Shown piece after piece: positions 36,678 through 44,779 of a stretch of DNA of 64,000 nt; positions within the stretch are counted from its first letter, which is position 1; every line of letters starts with the position of its first letter. A program made the position numbers and the translations under genes. The notes beneath the pieces are model-generated. The model did not search any database, was not told the DNA's origin, and saw nothing but the letters and a program-made list of their open reading frames with translations. Source of the DNA: Dialister sp. UBA734 (lineage in GTDB: Bacteria; Bacillota; Negativicutes; Veillonellales; Dialisteraceae); assembly GCA_002297935.1 (NCBI GenBank), contig DBLC01000097.1, positions 14,961 through 78,960 on the forward strand, given 5' to 3'.

Positions 36678-38434
36678 ACGGTTCCCAGTCCCGGTTCATT
36701 AATGCCCATGAGTTGCTGCAATGCGGGGTTCCCGTCATGGGCAGCGTCGGTTAGGTTTTTGGCCGCCTGTGCCGCCGGTGCTGCTGTCTGGGCTATCGCC
36801 TGTGCCTGGGCGATTTGTTCTTGTTGCTGTGCCAATTCCTGTTCTTGCTGAATCATCTGATAGACTTCTTCGTTGGAGCGTTGGATTTTGGCTGGTGCAC
36901 CCAAGAGCGAGAAGTATTCGGATACGGTACCCACTGGGTCTACTTTCTTGATAACATCCGGCCATACCTGGGCCATTTGTCCTACAAAGGCTATAGCCTG
37001 TTCGATGTTGGTTAAACCGCTCATCTTCTGGGCTTGTGCCAATGGGGAAATGTATTCGATTTTGACTTCTTCTTCCTGGAAGCGTTCGGCAATGTCTTCT
37101 GGGATTGGCGGGAAGGCTCCCATTCTTTCCAGAATGTTGTAGGCTCTTTCTATCAGTGGGGATAGGAATTCGTCTTGCAGTCTTTCAACTACTGGCCCTA
37201 GCTGTTGCAGTTTTTCCTGTTGCAGGGCCATAACTTCTCTCGCTGTCTTTTGCGGATCATCTACGCTATTTGATAGCATGAGGAAAAGGTCAGCGGAGTA
37301 GATGCGTTTGATGGTGTCTGCAGTTTCTTGGATGGTCTGATAAATCCACTGGGGATTCCCTTGTACCTGGAAGAGTGGCCGGATTTGGTTTTGTCCGGTC
37401 ATTTGCTCTTTTGTATATCCTCCGGGGATAAGGTTGATCTTTTTGATTTCTGGTGGACCAACTACTGGTGGTTTCACCATGATTTCAATCAAGGTCAATA
37501 GGTCTTTCTTTTTGACTGCTAGTTCTGCGGCTTCTGGTCTGGCATACCATCCAGGGCCTCTGCCGTATGCGTCTTGGCCGTTTACCTGGTAACGAGCTAC
37601 CGGGACAGGAAATTCTTCAAATCCTCCACAATAGAGGTATTCGTTCCCGTGCCCTTCTAGCCAGTACAGTGAGGTGTACGGCATGTTTTTATTTCCCGGC
37701 ATGCCAGGGATTCGTTTGTCATTAGGCATAACTAGCCAGATGACGGTCATTTGCTGGGAGTATTTGTTATTGTTCTTCAGTGCGTCTTTGACGATCTGCG
37801 GCAAGTTGTCTTCTCCGAATTGTTCCTGGATTTGGACTGGTGTCATTTTGAACTTTCTGCAGAAGGTGTTGACGCGTCCTCCCGGCCCGGTGTCTAAGCA
37901 ATAGGTTCCAATTGTGTAGTTTTGAAATCTAATGCCGGTTTCCATGGATGGAAATACACCTAAAGGTGCTTGGCCAAAAGGCAATTCCATATAGCATGTA
38001 TGGATGCAATTGTAGAAGTTTGATTTGTGCAGGTAGTATTCCAGGATTTTCTGCCGCTGGTCCAGTACTGACATGGCTTCTACGTCTTCATCAGCTTCAT
38101 TTCGGGAAAATCCCATCTTGAACCATTGTCTGGAAGGCGGGGTAAGTCCACTCATGACGCCGGCCCCAAAGGCTACGTCGGCCATCCAGGCGGTGCTATC
38201 CACCATTTTCTGGTCTCGCTTTCCGCCTCGATTATTTGTGTCTCCAGTACTTTCAAATTCTCCCAGGTATGGAAGTTGTATGTCCCGGATTTCTTTCCAC
38301 CTTTCTTCCCAGTTGGTACGGTTGTCATAAAGAGCTTTTACACGGGCTGCGGCGACTTCTCGTTTGATTGTTTTGACAGGTCCGTCTGCTGGTATGTATT
38401 CTGGGTCAAAGGTGTCGGCTGCCAGGCTACCCAA
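36674..38434 (-). CDS. Portal protein (podoviral head-tail connector)
   Basis: 586 residues from TTG 38434. The family is the T7/BPP-1 head-to-tail connector: RTNWEERWKEIRDIQLPYLG, FGAGVMSGLTPPSRQWFKMG, YGRGPGWYARPEAAELAVKK and the helical stem region with IYSADLFLMLSNSVDDPQKT. The TTG follows AAGGGAAGA and overlaps the stop of the preceding small gene. A longer frame to 38545 would run deep into that gene. The C-terminus is Gln/Ala rich (barrel). Confidence 0.9.
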   Translation of the reverse strand: MGSLAADTFDPEYIPADGPVKTIKREVAAARVKALYDNRTNWEERWKEIRDIQLPYLGEFESTGDTNNRGGKRDQKMVDSTAWMADVAFGAGVMSGLTPPSRQWFKMGFSRNEADEDVEAMSVLDQRQKILEYYLHKSNFYNCIHTCYMELPFGQAPLGVFPSMETGIRFQNYTIGTYCLDTGPGGRVNTFCRKFKMTPVQIQEQFGEDNLPQIVKDALKNNNKYSQQMTVIWLVMPNDKRIPGMPGNKNMPYTSLYWLEGHGNEYLYCGGFEEFPVPVARYQVNGQDAYGRGPGWYARPEAAELAVKKKDLLTLIEIMVKPPVVGPPEIKKINLIPGGYTKEQMTGQNQIRPLFQVQGNPQWIYQTIQETADTIKRIYSADLFLMLSNSVDDPQKTAREVMALQQEKLQQLGPVVERLQDEFLSPLIERAYNILERMGAFPPIPEDIAERFQEEEVKIEYISPLAQAQKMSGLTNIEQAIAFVGQMAQVWPDVIKKVDPVGTVSEYFSLLGAPAKIQRSNEEVYQMIQQEQELAQQQEQIAQAQAIAQTAAPAAQAAKNLTDAAHDGNPALQQLMGINEPGLGTV

Positions 38435-38630
38435 GGGTATTCTTCCCTTGTGCCTGTGTTGCCAAGGTGGTTGCCGCAAAGCCCTGGCGGAGTTTTCTCT
38501 TTCTGGCTGCTTCTGCATCAGAAGAGCCAGATGCGTTAATTTCACTAGAGGTAACGTTGTTAACTGCCGGGTCTACTTTCTGTATTTCCGGTGTTTTTAC
38601 GCTTCCTCCTCCGAATAAGGATCCACACAT
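38427..38630 (-). CDS. Small phage protein before the portal (67 residues)
   Basis: Starts MCGSLFGGGSVKTPEIQKVD, ends in a basic region (ARKRKLRQGF). AGGAGG precedes the ATG. The Gly-rich N-terminus and basic middle resemble the short portal-adjacent proteins of podoviruses whose role is not defined here. Confidence 0.65.
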   Translation of the reverse strand: MCGSLFGGGSVKTPEIQKVDPAVNNVTSSEINASGSSDAEAARKRKLRQGFAATTLATQAQGKNTLG

Positions 38631-38648
38631 GTTTATTACCTCCTTTTT

Positions 38649-40064
38649 CTAGTTGTATGGGTCATAGTCGGTATTGACTATGGACTCTGTGGTTTGGACG
38701 ATTTGCAGCGCAAAGGTTAAGGCTAAGGCGTCTGCGTCATTTGGTGACGGGATACCCTGTTTTTTCATTTCGTCTTTGGACTTTAGCTGGATGCGCCCGT
38801 CCATGGTTGGTTTGAGTTCGACGTGGGTTAAATCGTCTATGAGGACTTGATCGTCCTCTATGACGCCGCCGGTCTGGAACCACTTTTTCATTTCGTACCA
38901 CATGTAGGCCCGCATGTTGACGCACGCTAGGGTCGGTGAACTGTTGGCAAAGGAAATGAGGTTCCATTGCCTTCCCATAGTCAATCCGGCAGAGTAAATG
39001 CCTTGCCCATATCCCAGGTCGATATTGACAGCAGCCGCATTGTACTTGTCTTCGTATCTGGCTATAAGATTGGCAATTTCTACGTCATTGTCGTTGCGCG
39101 GAATCCTAGCCAGTTTTTTTGAGTAAAGGCCTTGCCGCAAATAAATGGATGTAGCGTCTCCGCCAGTCCATGCAGGATCTACGCCTATGATGGCCGGGGC
39201 GAAATTGTACTGGTGTGGGTGCAGGTTCTTTCCAGTTGCGTCTTTGACTAGTTTCAGCGGGATAAACTGCAGGTCAGAGGCGTCCGGAAATTCTCCGGTG
39301 ACGCGGACTTTGAAAAAGTCGGAGTCTTCTCCATAGGCTTCTTTCCATTGGTTGATTTTGACTTTATCCGAAAATCTCACGGATCTAGAGTCTACTTGCA
39401 GGTTGTTCCAGTAGGGCCGGAATTTATGAAAGGCGTCGTAGAATCTGCCGGTGTTTCTGGTAGGGTTCCCGAAGGCACACCATAAACGCTCGGTGTTGGC
39501 GTCGTTGATAGCGCCTTCTGCCACTTCCCAGATTTTGTCGTCGATAGCTGACGCTTCATCGAATATCAGGAAGGTGCGGTTTCCTTGGTTGTGCAGCCCG
39601 GCGAATGCTTCCGGGTTGGATACGCTCCATGGGATGGCATCGGCTCGCCAGTTCTTTTCTCGTCCGGGCTCGGTAGCGAATATCGCCGTGGCCGTGACTT
39701 TGAAAAGGTCTCTAGCAATGAACATAGCGTGCCATTTCATCAGCTCCGGCCATGTTTTTGTGAGGAGCTGGGTCTCAGTATTGGCTGTGACTACGCCTCT
39801 GGTGTTCTCATGAGTACTTATAGCCCATAGGATGAGCCATGATACCAGCGCGGATTTCCCGATACCGTGGCCGGAGGCTACGGCTTCCTGGACAACTCGA
39901 TCGGGCGAGATGTTCTTTCCGATATGTTTGAGGATCTTTTTCTGCCATTCTTCAGGGCCGGTTTGATTCTGCAGCAGTCCTTCTCCCCACGGGAAGGCCC
40001 AATAGACAAAAGCTAATGGGTCGCGGGATAAATCCGCCAGATCATTCACTATGTCTTGATTCAT
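38649..40064 (-). CDS. terL: Terminase large subunit
   Basis: 471 residues. The packaging ATPase has Walker A GHGIGKS (65-71), Walker B LIFDEAS and a coupling region. The nuclease domain has GVDPAWTGGDAT and a closing NDADALALTFAL acidic motif. It pumps DNA into the prohead and cuts the concatemer. The start lies inside the end of the small subunit gene. Confidence 0.95.
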   Translation of the reverse strand: MNQDIVNDLADLSRDPLAFVYWAFPWGEGLLQNQTGPEEWQKKILKHIGKNISPDRVVQEAVASGHGIGKSALVSWLILWAISTHENTRGVVTANTETQLLTKTWPELMKWHAMFIARDLFKVTATAIFATEPGREKNWRADAIPWSVSNPEAFAGLHNQGNRTFLIFDEASAIDDKIWEVAEGAINDANTERLWCAFGNPTRNTGRFYDAFHKFRPYWNNLQVDSRSVRFSDKVKINQWKEAYGEDSDFFKVRVTGEFPDASDLQFIPLKLVKDATGKNLHPHQYNFAPAIIGVDPAWTGGDATSIYLRQGLYSKKLARIPRNDNDVEIANLIARYEDKYNAAAVNIDLGYGQGIYSAGLTMGRQWNLISFANSSPTLACVNMRAYMWYEMKKWFQTGGVIEDDQVLIDDLTHVELKPTMDGRIQLKSKDEMKKQGIPSPNDADALALTFALQIVQTTESIVNTDYDPYN

Positions 40065-40515
40065 CGCGTCTCTCCCTCGCTTTCTTTAATGCCTCTGTCA
40101 TGCCAACGTTGCCGGAGAGTTCCACTTCTTGTTTGTCTCTCCAGTCTTTCGGTTTTCGATTCTTGAGCCAGAAGATGCCTGCTGTGGTATCCGGTGGAAG
40201 TTCTCTGGTCTTCTCTGTTGTGGTTTCTGTGACAGTTCCATCAGGGTTCTTGATGGTGCTTTTGATAGTCTCTTTGACTGTGCAGCCCACGGCTTTTTTA
40301 AACAGTGCATTTTCGACGATGATGTCCGCTACTGCTTTATTAATATTTAGGGCCTCGGAAATCTCGGGATGTTTCTTCTTCCAATCGTAGAGTGTAGCCA
40401 CGTTGATTCCTATGTTGTGGGCTATGTCTTCATCGGTCAGTCCATTGCGAGCCCACGCGCCAATTTGTAGTAGGCCGTTTTTAGTTACCCACTTCTGCCA
40501 TTTTCCTTTTGCCAT
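40042..40515 (-). CDS. Terminase small subunit
   Basis: 157 residues from ATG 40515 (AAAGGAGG upstream). An N-terminal helix-turn-helix (LTDEDIAHNIGINVATLYDW) is followed by the GIFWLKNRKPKDWRDKQEVE segment that marks this small-subunit family. It recognises the packaging start site. Confidence 0.85.
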   Translation of the reverse strand: MAKGKWQKWVTKNGLLQIGAWARNGLTDEDIAHNIGINVATLYDWKKKHPEISEALNINKAVADIIVENALFKKAVGCTVKETIKSTIKNPDGTVTETTTEKTRELPPDTTAGIFWLKNRKPKDWRDKQEVELSGNVGMTEALKKARERRDESRHSE

Positions 40516-40542
40516 GAGCTCGCCTCCTTTCTTCCCATGCAA

Positions 40543-40567
40543 AAACCCGCCTGGCTATGGCGGGTTT
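40543..40567 (-). terminator. Intrinsic terminator ahead of the late genes
   Basis: AAACCCGCC (40543-40551 on +) pairs with GGCGGGTTT (40559-40567). In the minus direction the stem is followed by TTTTTGC. It lies between the -10 box at 40602-40607 and the terminase genes, so late transcription must pass through it. Confidence 0.75.
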
Positions 40568-40601
40568 CTGGCAGTCTCTTATTCAGTTGTTCCACATTAC
40601 C

Positions 40602-40607
40602 ATTATA
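40602..40607 (-). promoter_or_regulatory. Candidate late promoter -10 box
   Basis: Minus-strand TATAAT 15 bases beyond the stop of the DUF1492-type regulator. No -35 box is visible at 16-18 bp (CAAAAG / ACAAAA). A consensus -10 without a -35, followed at once by a terminator, suggests activation or antitermination by the regulator encoded just upstream. Confidence 0.5.
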
Positions 40608-40621
40608 GCAGGTTTGAAAGT

Positions 40622-41080
40622 TCACTTTTGTCCCGTCTTTTTATTGGCGGTTTTCTTCGTGTTTGTCGCAATTTCCCGGATTCCCCTCTTACGAAAAGCA
40701 AAAATTCTTGTTTTTGAGTAGTTGTGACTTTGGATAATATCGTCCCATTTCAGATTTCTCAAGTACCGGTCTATCAGAATGGACTGTGCTTCTTCGTTTT
40801 TGCAGAGAGCTATGAGGGTATAGGCGTCTTTTTTGAGTGTGATCATTTTGTCTACTTGCATCAGGTAGCGGTGGATCAGACGCGCACGTCTGGTTTCTAT
40901 TCTGGATAAGGTGGCGGAGATATCGCTTTCTTTTCCGCCGGACGTTTTGGGAATTTGAGGATTGATGGCTTTCGGTCCTACGGTTTCAAGGAAATGTTCT
41001 AATTCGCCTTTGATAGAGTCCAGCAGGTTTTGCTGCCGGTAGACTTTTTGTAGGATTCGCAATACCTGCTGTTCTGTCAT
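40622..41080 (-). CDS. DUF1492 / sigma-region-4-like late regulator
   Basis: 152 residues. The C-terminal part (ILIDRYLRNLKWDDIIQSHN followed by YSKTRIFAFRKRGIREIA) has the sigma-70 region 4 helix-turn-helix pattern of DUF1492/ArpU/RinA-type proteins. These control late gene expression in Firmicutes phages. It is the last gene before the late operon. AGGAGGC precedes the ATG. Confidence 0.75.
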   Translation of the reverse strand: MTEQQVLRILQKVYRQQNLLDSIKGELEHFLETVGPKAINPQIPKTSGGKESDISATLSRIETRRARLIHRYLMQVDKMITLKKDAYTLIALCKNEEAQSILIDRYLRNLKWDDIIQSHNYSKTRIFAFRKRGIREIATNTKKTANKKTGQK

Positions 41081-41088
41081 GTTGCCTC

Positions 41089-41592
41089 CTAGAATGGAAT
41101 TTCTTCACTAGGACCGTCTGTTGGAAACGGCTCGTGGTCTTGCTGGCTTGGCCCAAACTGGTTGAATCCGTTATTGGGTTGGCTGGAATTGTTTGTATGA
41201 GGTGCAGTGTTACTTTGTTTCTGCTGGCTCCACTGGTCGCCATAGGTCGGTGGATTCGGTGCTGTTTCTTTTGGCGTTAATGGCTGCCAGATGCCTTCAG
41301 CTACGACTTCCGATACCCAATGTCTCTGTCCGTCCGGGGTATCATAGGAGCGGGTATTGTAGTAACCGGATACTTTGCAGCGATATCCTTTTTTTAGACA
41401 GTTTCCCACGGATTCGGCCAACGTTCCCCAGGCCACGACATTGACCCACTGGGTGAGTTCTTTTACTTCGCCTTGTGGGGTGGTGTATCTACGGCTCGTG
41501 GCCACCGTAAAGGATGCTACGGCTCTTCCTGTTTTGGTGGCACGGATAATAGGATCTCGTGCCAGGTTCCCTTCGATTTCTACGCTATTCAA
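41089..41592 (-). CDS. ssb: Single-stranded DNA-binding protein
   Basis: 167 residues. The OB fold (NSVEIEGNLARDPIIRATKT, AVASFTVATSRRYT, WVNVVAWGTLAE) covers about 1-110. A Gln/Asn/Pro-rich linker leads to the acidic tip SEEIPF, the partner-docking tail of bacterial SSBs. The start is a TTG at 41592, seven bases after GGAAGGTG. Confidence 0.92.
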   Translation of the reverse strand: MNSVEIEGNLARDPIIRATKTGRAVASFTVATSRRYTTPQGEVKELTQWVNVVAWGTLAESVGNCLKKGYRCKVSGYYNTRSYDTPDGQRHWVSEVVAEGIWQPLTPKETAPNPPTYGDQWSQQKQSNTAPHTNNSSQPNNGFNQFGPSQQDHEPFPTDGPSEEIPF

Positions 41593-42061
41593 CTTTTGTC
41601 ACCTTCCAGTCTTTCAATTCTTCCGGCTTTTCAAAGAGATTCATTTGCGCCCGGTGATTGTTTATATATTTTGTCGCTTCTTCTAGGATTCTCAGGGCAG
41701 ACTTGTCCGGGCTCCATTCGCTGCCAAAATCAAAGCGAAGATGAATCGAAGTACACCAGATGGTTCCACCGATTTCATGGTCTCCCCATACTTCGTATGT
41801 ATCCGGGTAGGCTTCTCCATCTTTGTATGCAAATGAAATGGCTTCGATTCCAAGCCTGTTCCGCTTAATAAATTCTTCGCCCGACTTTCCTTGATATCCC
41901 AACATTAAAGCAAAGTTCGTTTTGATGTCTAAAGCCAATTCAGAAAAAGCAGTGTAGTATTCTGGGGCTGCTTTCTCTCTTGACGTTAATGTTTTGCTAT
42001 CTATCCCTTCTTCATAGGAAATCTTGATGGCTTTTCCGTTTTTGATTTTTGTGATTTTCAT
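41585..42061 (-). CDS. Phage early protein of unknown function (158 residues)
   Basis: Not recognised. It is a mixed alpha/beta protein (KIKNGKAIKISYEEGIDS, VWGDHEIGGTIWCTSIHLRF) located directly before ssb, with which it overlaps by 8 bases. A role in replication or recombination is suggested only by position. AGGAGAGG precedes the ATG. Confidence 0.7.
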   Translation of the reverse strand: MKITKIKNGKAIKISYEEGIDSKTLTSREKAAPEYYTAFSELALDIKTNFALMLGYQGKSGEEFIKRNRLGIEAISFAYKDGEAYPDTYEVWGDHEIGGTIWCTSIHLRFDFGSEWSPDKSALRILEEATKYINNHRAQMNLFEKPEELKDWKVTKVE

Positions 42062-42066
42062 TGTCT

Positions 42067-42162
42067 ATCTCCTCTCCTCGCTGCGATGCAGAGACTTATG
42101 GTAAAAAGCGCAATAAAAGCACCAGCAAAGGCGCCGGCTAGAAATGTAAATATACCTGTCAT
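42067..42162 (-). CDS. DUF3789-like tiny membrane protein (31 residues)
   Basis: ATG 42162 to TAG 42067 encodes MTGIFTFLAGAFAGAFIALF followed by TISLCIAARRG. One transmembrane helix with small residues and a short polar tail is the pattern of DUF3789 proteins of Firmicutes prophages. AAAGGAG lies upstream. The two neighbours are 3-5 bases away or overlapping. Confidence 0.6.
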
Positions 42163-42707
42163 GGTTTTGCTCCTTTCGGGTGGGTGTCTCTCCGTTCTTT
42201 GTATTGCTCTTTCCTCCTGGCTTTACGGCATGTATCGCTGCAGATTTGGGTCCTCGGTTTATTTGTGATGAAAGGTTTCCCGCATACAATACAGGTTCTT
42301 TTCCATGTTCCCGCTCTAGGGCTCCCGTCTAAGTAAATAGATTTCCCTTTCTTAGGGTTACGCCTGGCTGCTTGGCGTTTGTTTTCATTGGCACATTCTT
42401 CACTGCATGTGGTAGAGGTTCTACTCATAGTTTCAAAATGTTTTCCGCAAATCTTACAGGTTCTTTCAAAGAAACGGCCTTCTTTTCTTTGACGGTCTTT
42501 CCAGGCTTCATAGGATTCCGGAGTCATAATCTGCTGATATTTGCAAAAGGTCTCTTCAATTCTTCCATCTTGCAGTTCTTTCTTGAGTGTGGCGCCACAA
42601 GCAATGACGGATTCGATTTGGTACTCAGTTGGGAACCCTCCAATTCCGCAAGCATAGACTTTAGTTCCTGGAGTCTTGTCTTGCTTTTCCCATTCGTTTT
42701 TATTCAT
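42159..42707 (-). CDS. Phage protein with two treble-clef zinc fingers
   Basis: 182 residues. Two similar Cys4 modules are seen: CKICGKHFETMSRTSTTCSE and CIVCGKPFITNKPRTQICSD, each with Lys/Arg-rich helices after the last cysteines. This looks like a nucleic-acid-binding protein. It lies between the HUH initiator and ssb. GGGAGGC precedes the ATG. Confidence 0.7.
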   Translation of the reverse strand: MNKNEWEKQDKTPGTKVYACGIGGFPTEYQIESVIACGATLKKELQDGRIEETFCKYQQIMTPESYEAWKDRQRKEGRFFERTCKICGKHFETMSRTSTTCSEECANENKRQAARRNPKKGKSIYLDGSPRAGTWKRTCIVCGKPFITNKPRTQICSDTCRKARRKEQYKERRDTHPKGAKP

Positions 42708-43431
42708 TCTGCCTCCCTCGCTTTCTAAACCGGGCTATCTGCAGTGGGTAGCCTTCGTTGGTGTAGGTGTTGATAACTTCATACAGTTCCATTCCTTTCG
42801 GGGACAATGGTCTTTCTTTCCACGTCCTGGAGTGAATGGTCCTGTAATAGACTTTGGGCTTCTTGAGATTTCTGGATGCGATATAGCTTACCTTCTGATC
42901 ACCTTCTCGGATCGAGCGGCCGGTCTCTTTTATCAGGTAGGACGCCATGCGCTTGGCGTCTTCCGGCTCGCCGTCATAATGCAGATACGCAAAGTAGTTG
43001 ATCATCCCCTCTTTCCAACACTCCTGCACCAGGTCTCTAGTACATAGCCCATCCTCGTAGTTCAGGAGTAGATGGTGGTGGATTCTCTTTCCTTTGCTTT
43101 CTGTGGTGTAGATGTACTTCAGTTCTTTTCCAGCCTTTTTGTATTTCCTTCTCAGGGTCCGGAGAAACTTCCCGATTTTCTTCTTGGCTTCCTGGTAACT
43201 CTCCGGTTCGTCAGCATAGGTCAGGGTCAGGTAAATATCGTCCCACTTGAAATTGGTCAGGATAATTCGTCTCAGTTTTTCTTCCCGACGCTTGGAATTG
43301 ACTTTCTTTACATCATCCGGGGTTTGATTGAAATTGGGGATCCTTGTTTTCTTTCCTCCCAGACGCGGGGTGAAATATTTTTTGGTCTCTTTCCCACCGG
43401 GGTATTCAAAAATCTCTTTTCGGTATGGCAT
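42700..43431 (-). CDS. HUH-type replication initiator-like protein
   Basis: 243 residues from ATG 43431 (GGAGGACAC upstream). The three rolling-circle initiator motifs can be placed in order: DDIYLTLTYAD (about 64-74), the metal-binding histidines KRIHHHLLLN (His118-120) and a single catalytic tyrosine in YLIK (Tyr165-xx-Lys168). It should nick one strand and attach to the 5' end. The middle His in HHH is unusual for the U position. It is the only recognisable replication enzyme in the prophage besides SSB. Confidence 0.65.
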   Translation of the reverse strand: MPYRKEIFEYPGGKETKKYFTPRLGGKKTRIPNFNQTPDDVKKVNSKRREEKLRRIILTNFKWDDIYLTLTYADEPESYQEAKKKIGKFLRTLRRKYKKAGKELKYIYTTESKGKRIHHHLLLNYEDGLCTRDLVQECWKEGMINYFAYLHYDGEPEDAKRMASYLIKETGRSIREGDQKVSYIASRNLKKPKVYYRTIHSRTWKERPLSPKGMELYEVINTYTNEGYPLQIARFRKRGRQNE

Positions 43432-43463
43432 GTGTCCTCCAAATAATACTCTTAACAAGGGGG

Positions 43464-43488
43464 AAAAGAGAGCTGAAAGCTCCCTTTT
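43464..43488. terminator. Hairpin upstream of the HUH gene
   Basis: AAAAGAGAGCT (43464-43474) pairs with AGCTCCCTTTT (43478-43488) at 10 of 11 positions, with T-rich flanks on both strands. It separates the Cys-rich gene from the initiator gene and may be a leaky terminator in the early operon. Confidence 0.45.
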
Positions 43489-43509
43489 TATCGGCCTTGT
43501 ATGGACTTT

Positions 43510-43863
43510 TCAAAGGACATATGATATACTTTCATATAGAGATTCGTTGATGTATTCATACATCCGTGGCACCTGTTTCAGCAGGTGCCTTTTTTTTGTG
43601 CAGGTTTCGTTGTTGGCCGGTGTGGCCGCCACGTGATAGTTACAATCGGTGCAATGCTCCATATGTATATTTTTCTTATATATAGGGCACGTGATAGCAC
43701 AATGGATTTCTTTGCCGCAAATGGCACAATAGATATCATTGGCATTTAGAATGGCAGTCCGGGTCGCTTCTCTGGCATGCACCCTTTCCGGGTCTTCTGT
43801 ATACGGGTAGTTTCGGAAGTGCTGTACAGTTTTTCCAACTCTTCGGAATGTTTTTCTTCCCAT
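43510..43863 (-). CDS. Cysteine-rich zinc-ribbon-like protein, start uncertain
   Basis: Up to 117 residues. The cysteine cluster (YCAICGKEIHCAITCP, MEHCTDCNYH) suggests bound zinc. The frame overlaps the HNH gene by 118 bases, which is unusual; no good ribosome binding site precedes ATG 43863, and a GTG at about 43779 is an alternative. The 3' part also contains a strong + strand terminator. The cysteine part is likely real; the first 30 residues may not be. Confidence 0.45.
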   Translation of the reverse strand: MGRKTFRRVGKTVQHFRNYPYTEDPERVHAREATRTAILNANDIYCAICGKEIHCAITCPIYKKNIHMEHCTDCNYHVAATPANNETCTKKRHLLKQVPRMYEYINESLYESISYVL

Positions 43864-44153
43864 TGTTTTACTGCCTCACTTTCCAGATATTTCATGGCTG
43901 TTTTCTGCCATTCCTTATCTACGCTGCCCCAACCGTTATGGAAGGTGTAGAAGTGCACCGCCGGAGAGAGGGAAATAAGGTTATCCGCGATATCTTCTCC
44001 CCCACTTCCTACGGGTTTGACGTGATGGACGTGGATTCTTTCTCCCGGAAATGGGATTCCCAATGTTTCTTCGTAGGTCTCCCAACATTCACCGTCTCGT
44101 TCTTTGACTAGATCAAACAGTTTATGCAGGTTAGGCTTTGATAATTTAATCAT
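43746..44153 (-). CDS. HNH endonuclease-like protein
   Basis: 135 residues from ATG 44153, preceded by AGGGGC. The HNH-type motif is visible as GERIHVHHVKPVGSGGEDIA followed by DNLISLSPAVHFY. Such proteins often assist packaging or act as homing-type nucleases; here it sits in the early operon rather than beside the terminase. The C-terminus overlaps the next gene in another frame. Confidence 0.75.
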   Translation of the reverse strand: MIKLSKPNLHKLFDLVKERDGECWETYEETLGIPFPGERIHVHHVKPVGSGGEDIADNLISLSPAVHFYTFHNGWGSVDKEWQKTAMKYLESEAVKQWEEKHSEELEKLYSTSETTRIQKTRKGCMPEKRPGLPF

Positions 44154-44154
44154 C

Positions 44155-44514
44155 TTATATGCCCCTAACCTTTTCCAAAAGTTCCACGATTTGAATAACC
44201 TGCTCGATTTCATTGCAGATTTGTTTTCCAATGATTAGATTTTCTTCTTGGGTAAAATTACCTATCCGGCAGAGTAGCTTTTCCCGTCTCGCTATTCTTT
44301 CTTCTTCTTTGAGCTTTTCAACTAGATCGGTTGTATATCTATCGCAGCGTTTTTTACATTGCAGCAGCCCAATCATTGATCCGATGTGGATCATCCGAAT
44401 AGTTTTGTCCGTTTCAGCTTCCGCATATTCTGCTTGTCTGTCAGCTTGCCGTTCCAGCCAGCCCTCCAATTCTTCCCACTTATTTTTCGTATTCCCTTGG
44501 CTATAGCTTTCCAT
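44155..44514 (-). CDS. Phage early protein (119 residues), helical
   Basis: Not recognised. Predicted mostly helical, with a charged N-terminal coiled coil (ELEGWLERQADRQAEYAEAE). The start ATG 44514 follows TGGAGGG; a GTG four codons upstream is less likely. It is followed by the HNH gene with overlap. Confidence 0.65.
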   Translation of the reverse strand: MESYSQGNTKNKWEELEGWLERQADRQAEYAEAETDKTIRMIHIGSMIGLLQCKKRCDRYTTDLVEKLKEEERIARREKLLCRIGNFTQEENLIIGKQICNEIEQVIQIVELLEKVRGI

Positions 44515-44555
44515 TTTGCCCTCCACACGTGTACTTTCTTGTTAACCTTTGATAG

Positions 44556-44774
44556 TTAGTCATGATTTCCCAGCTTCTTTCTCCTGAGTTTAGTACCAGG
44601 CCCCTCATCTAAGACGTACCGTATGGACGGTTTCGGGGCACTGGCTCTCAGGTAGGCATGGCAGTCGCGGTGGGTATAAACATATTTCCCGTTTATCTTC
44701 TCTACCATGGCTTCTTTTGTGCTTATGGGTTTACCACACCTGGCGCAGTATTTCTTTTTCATGTTTTTACTCAT
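44556..44774 (-). CDS. Small zinc-binding phage protein (72 residues)
   Basis: CARCGKPISTKEAMVEKING followed by YVYTHRDCHAYLRA gives a CxxC plus HxxC zinc-binding pattern. It starts five bases after the ParB-like gene. Possible nucleic acid or protein binding; function unknown. Confidence 0.65.
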   Translation of the reverse strand: MSKNMKKKYCARCGKPISTKEAMVEKINGKYVYTHRDCHAYLRASAPKPSIRYVLDEGPGTKLRRKKLGNHD

Positions 44775-44779
44775 TCTGT

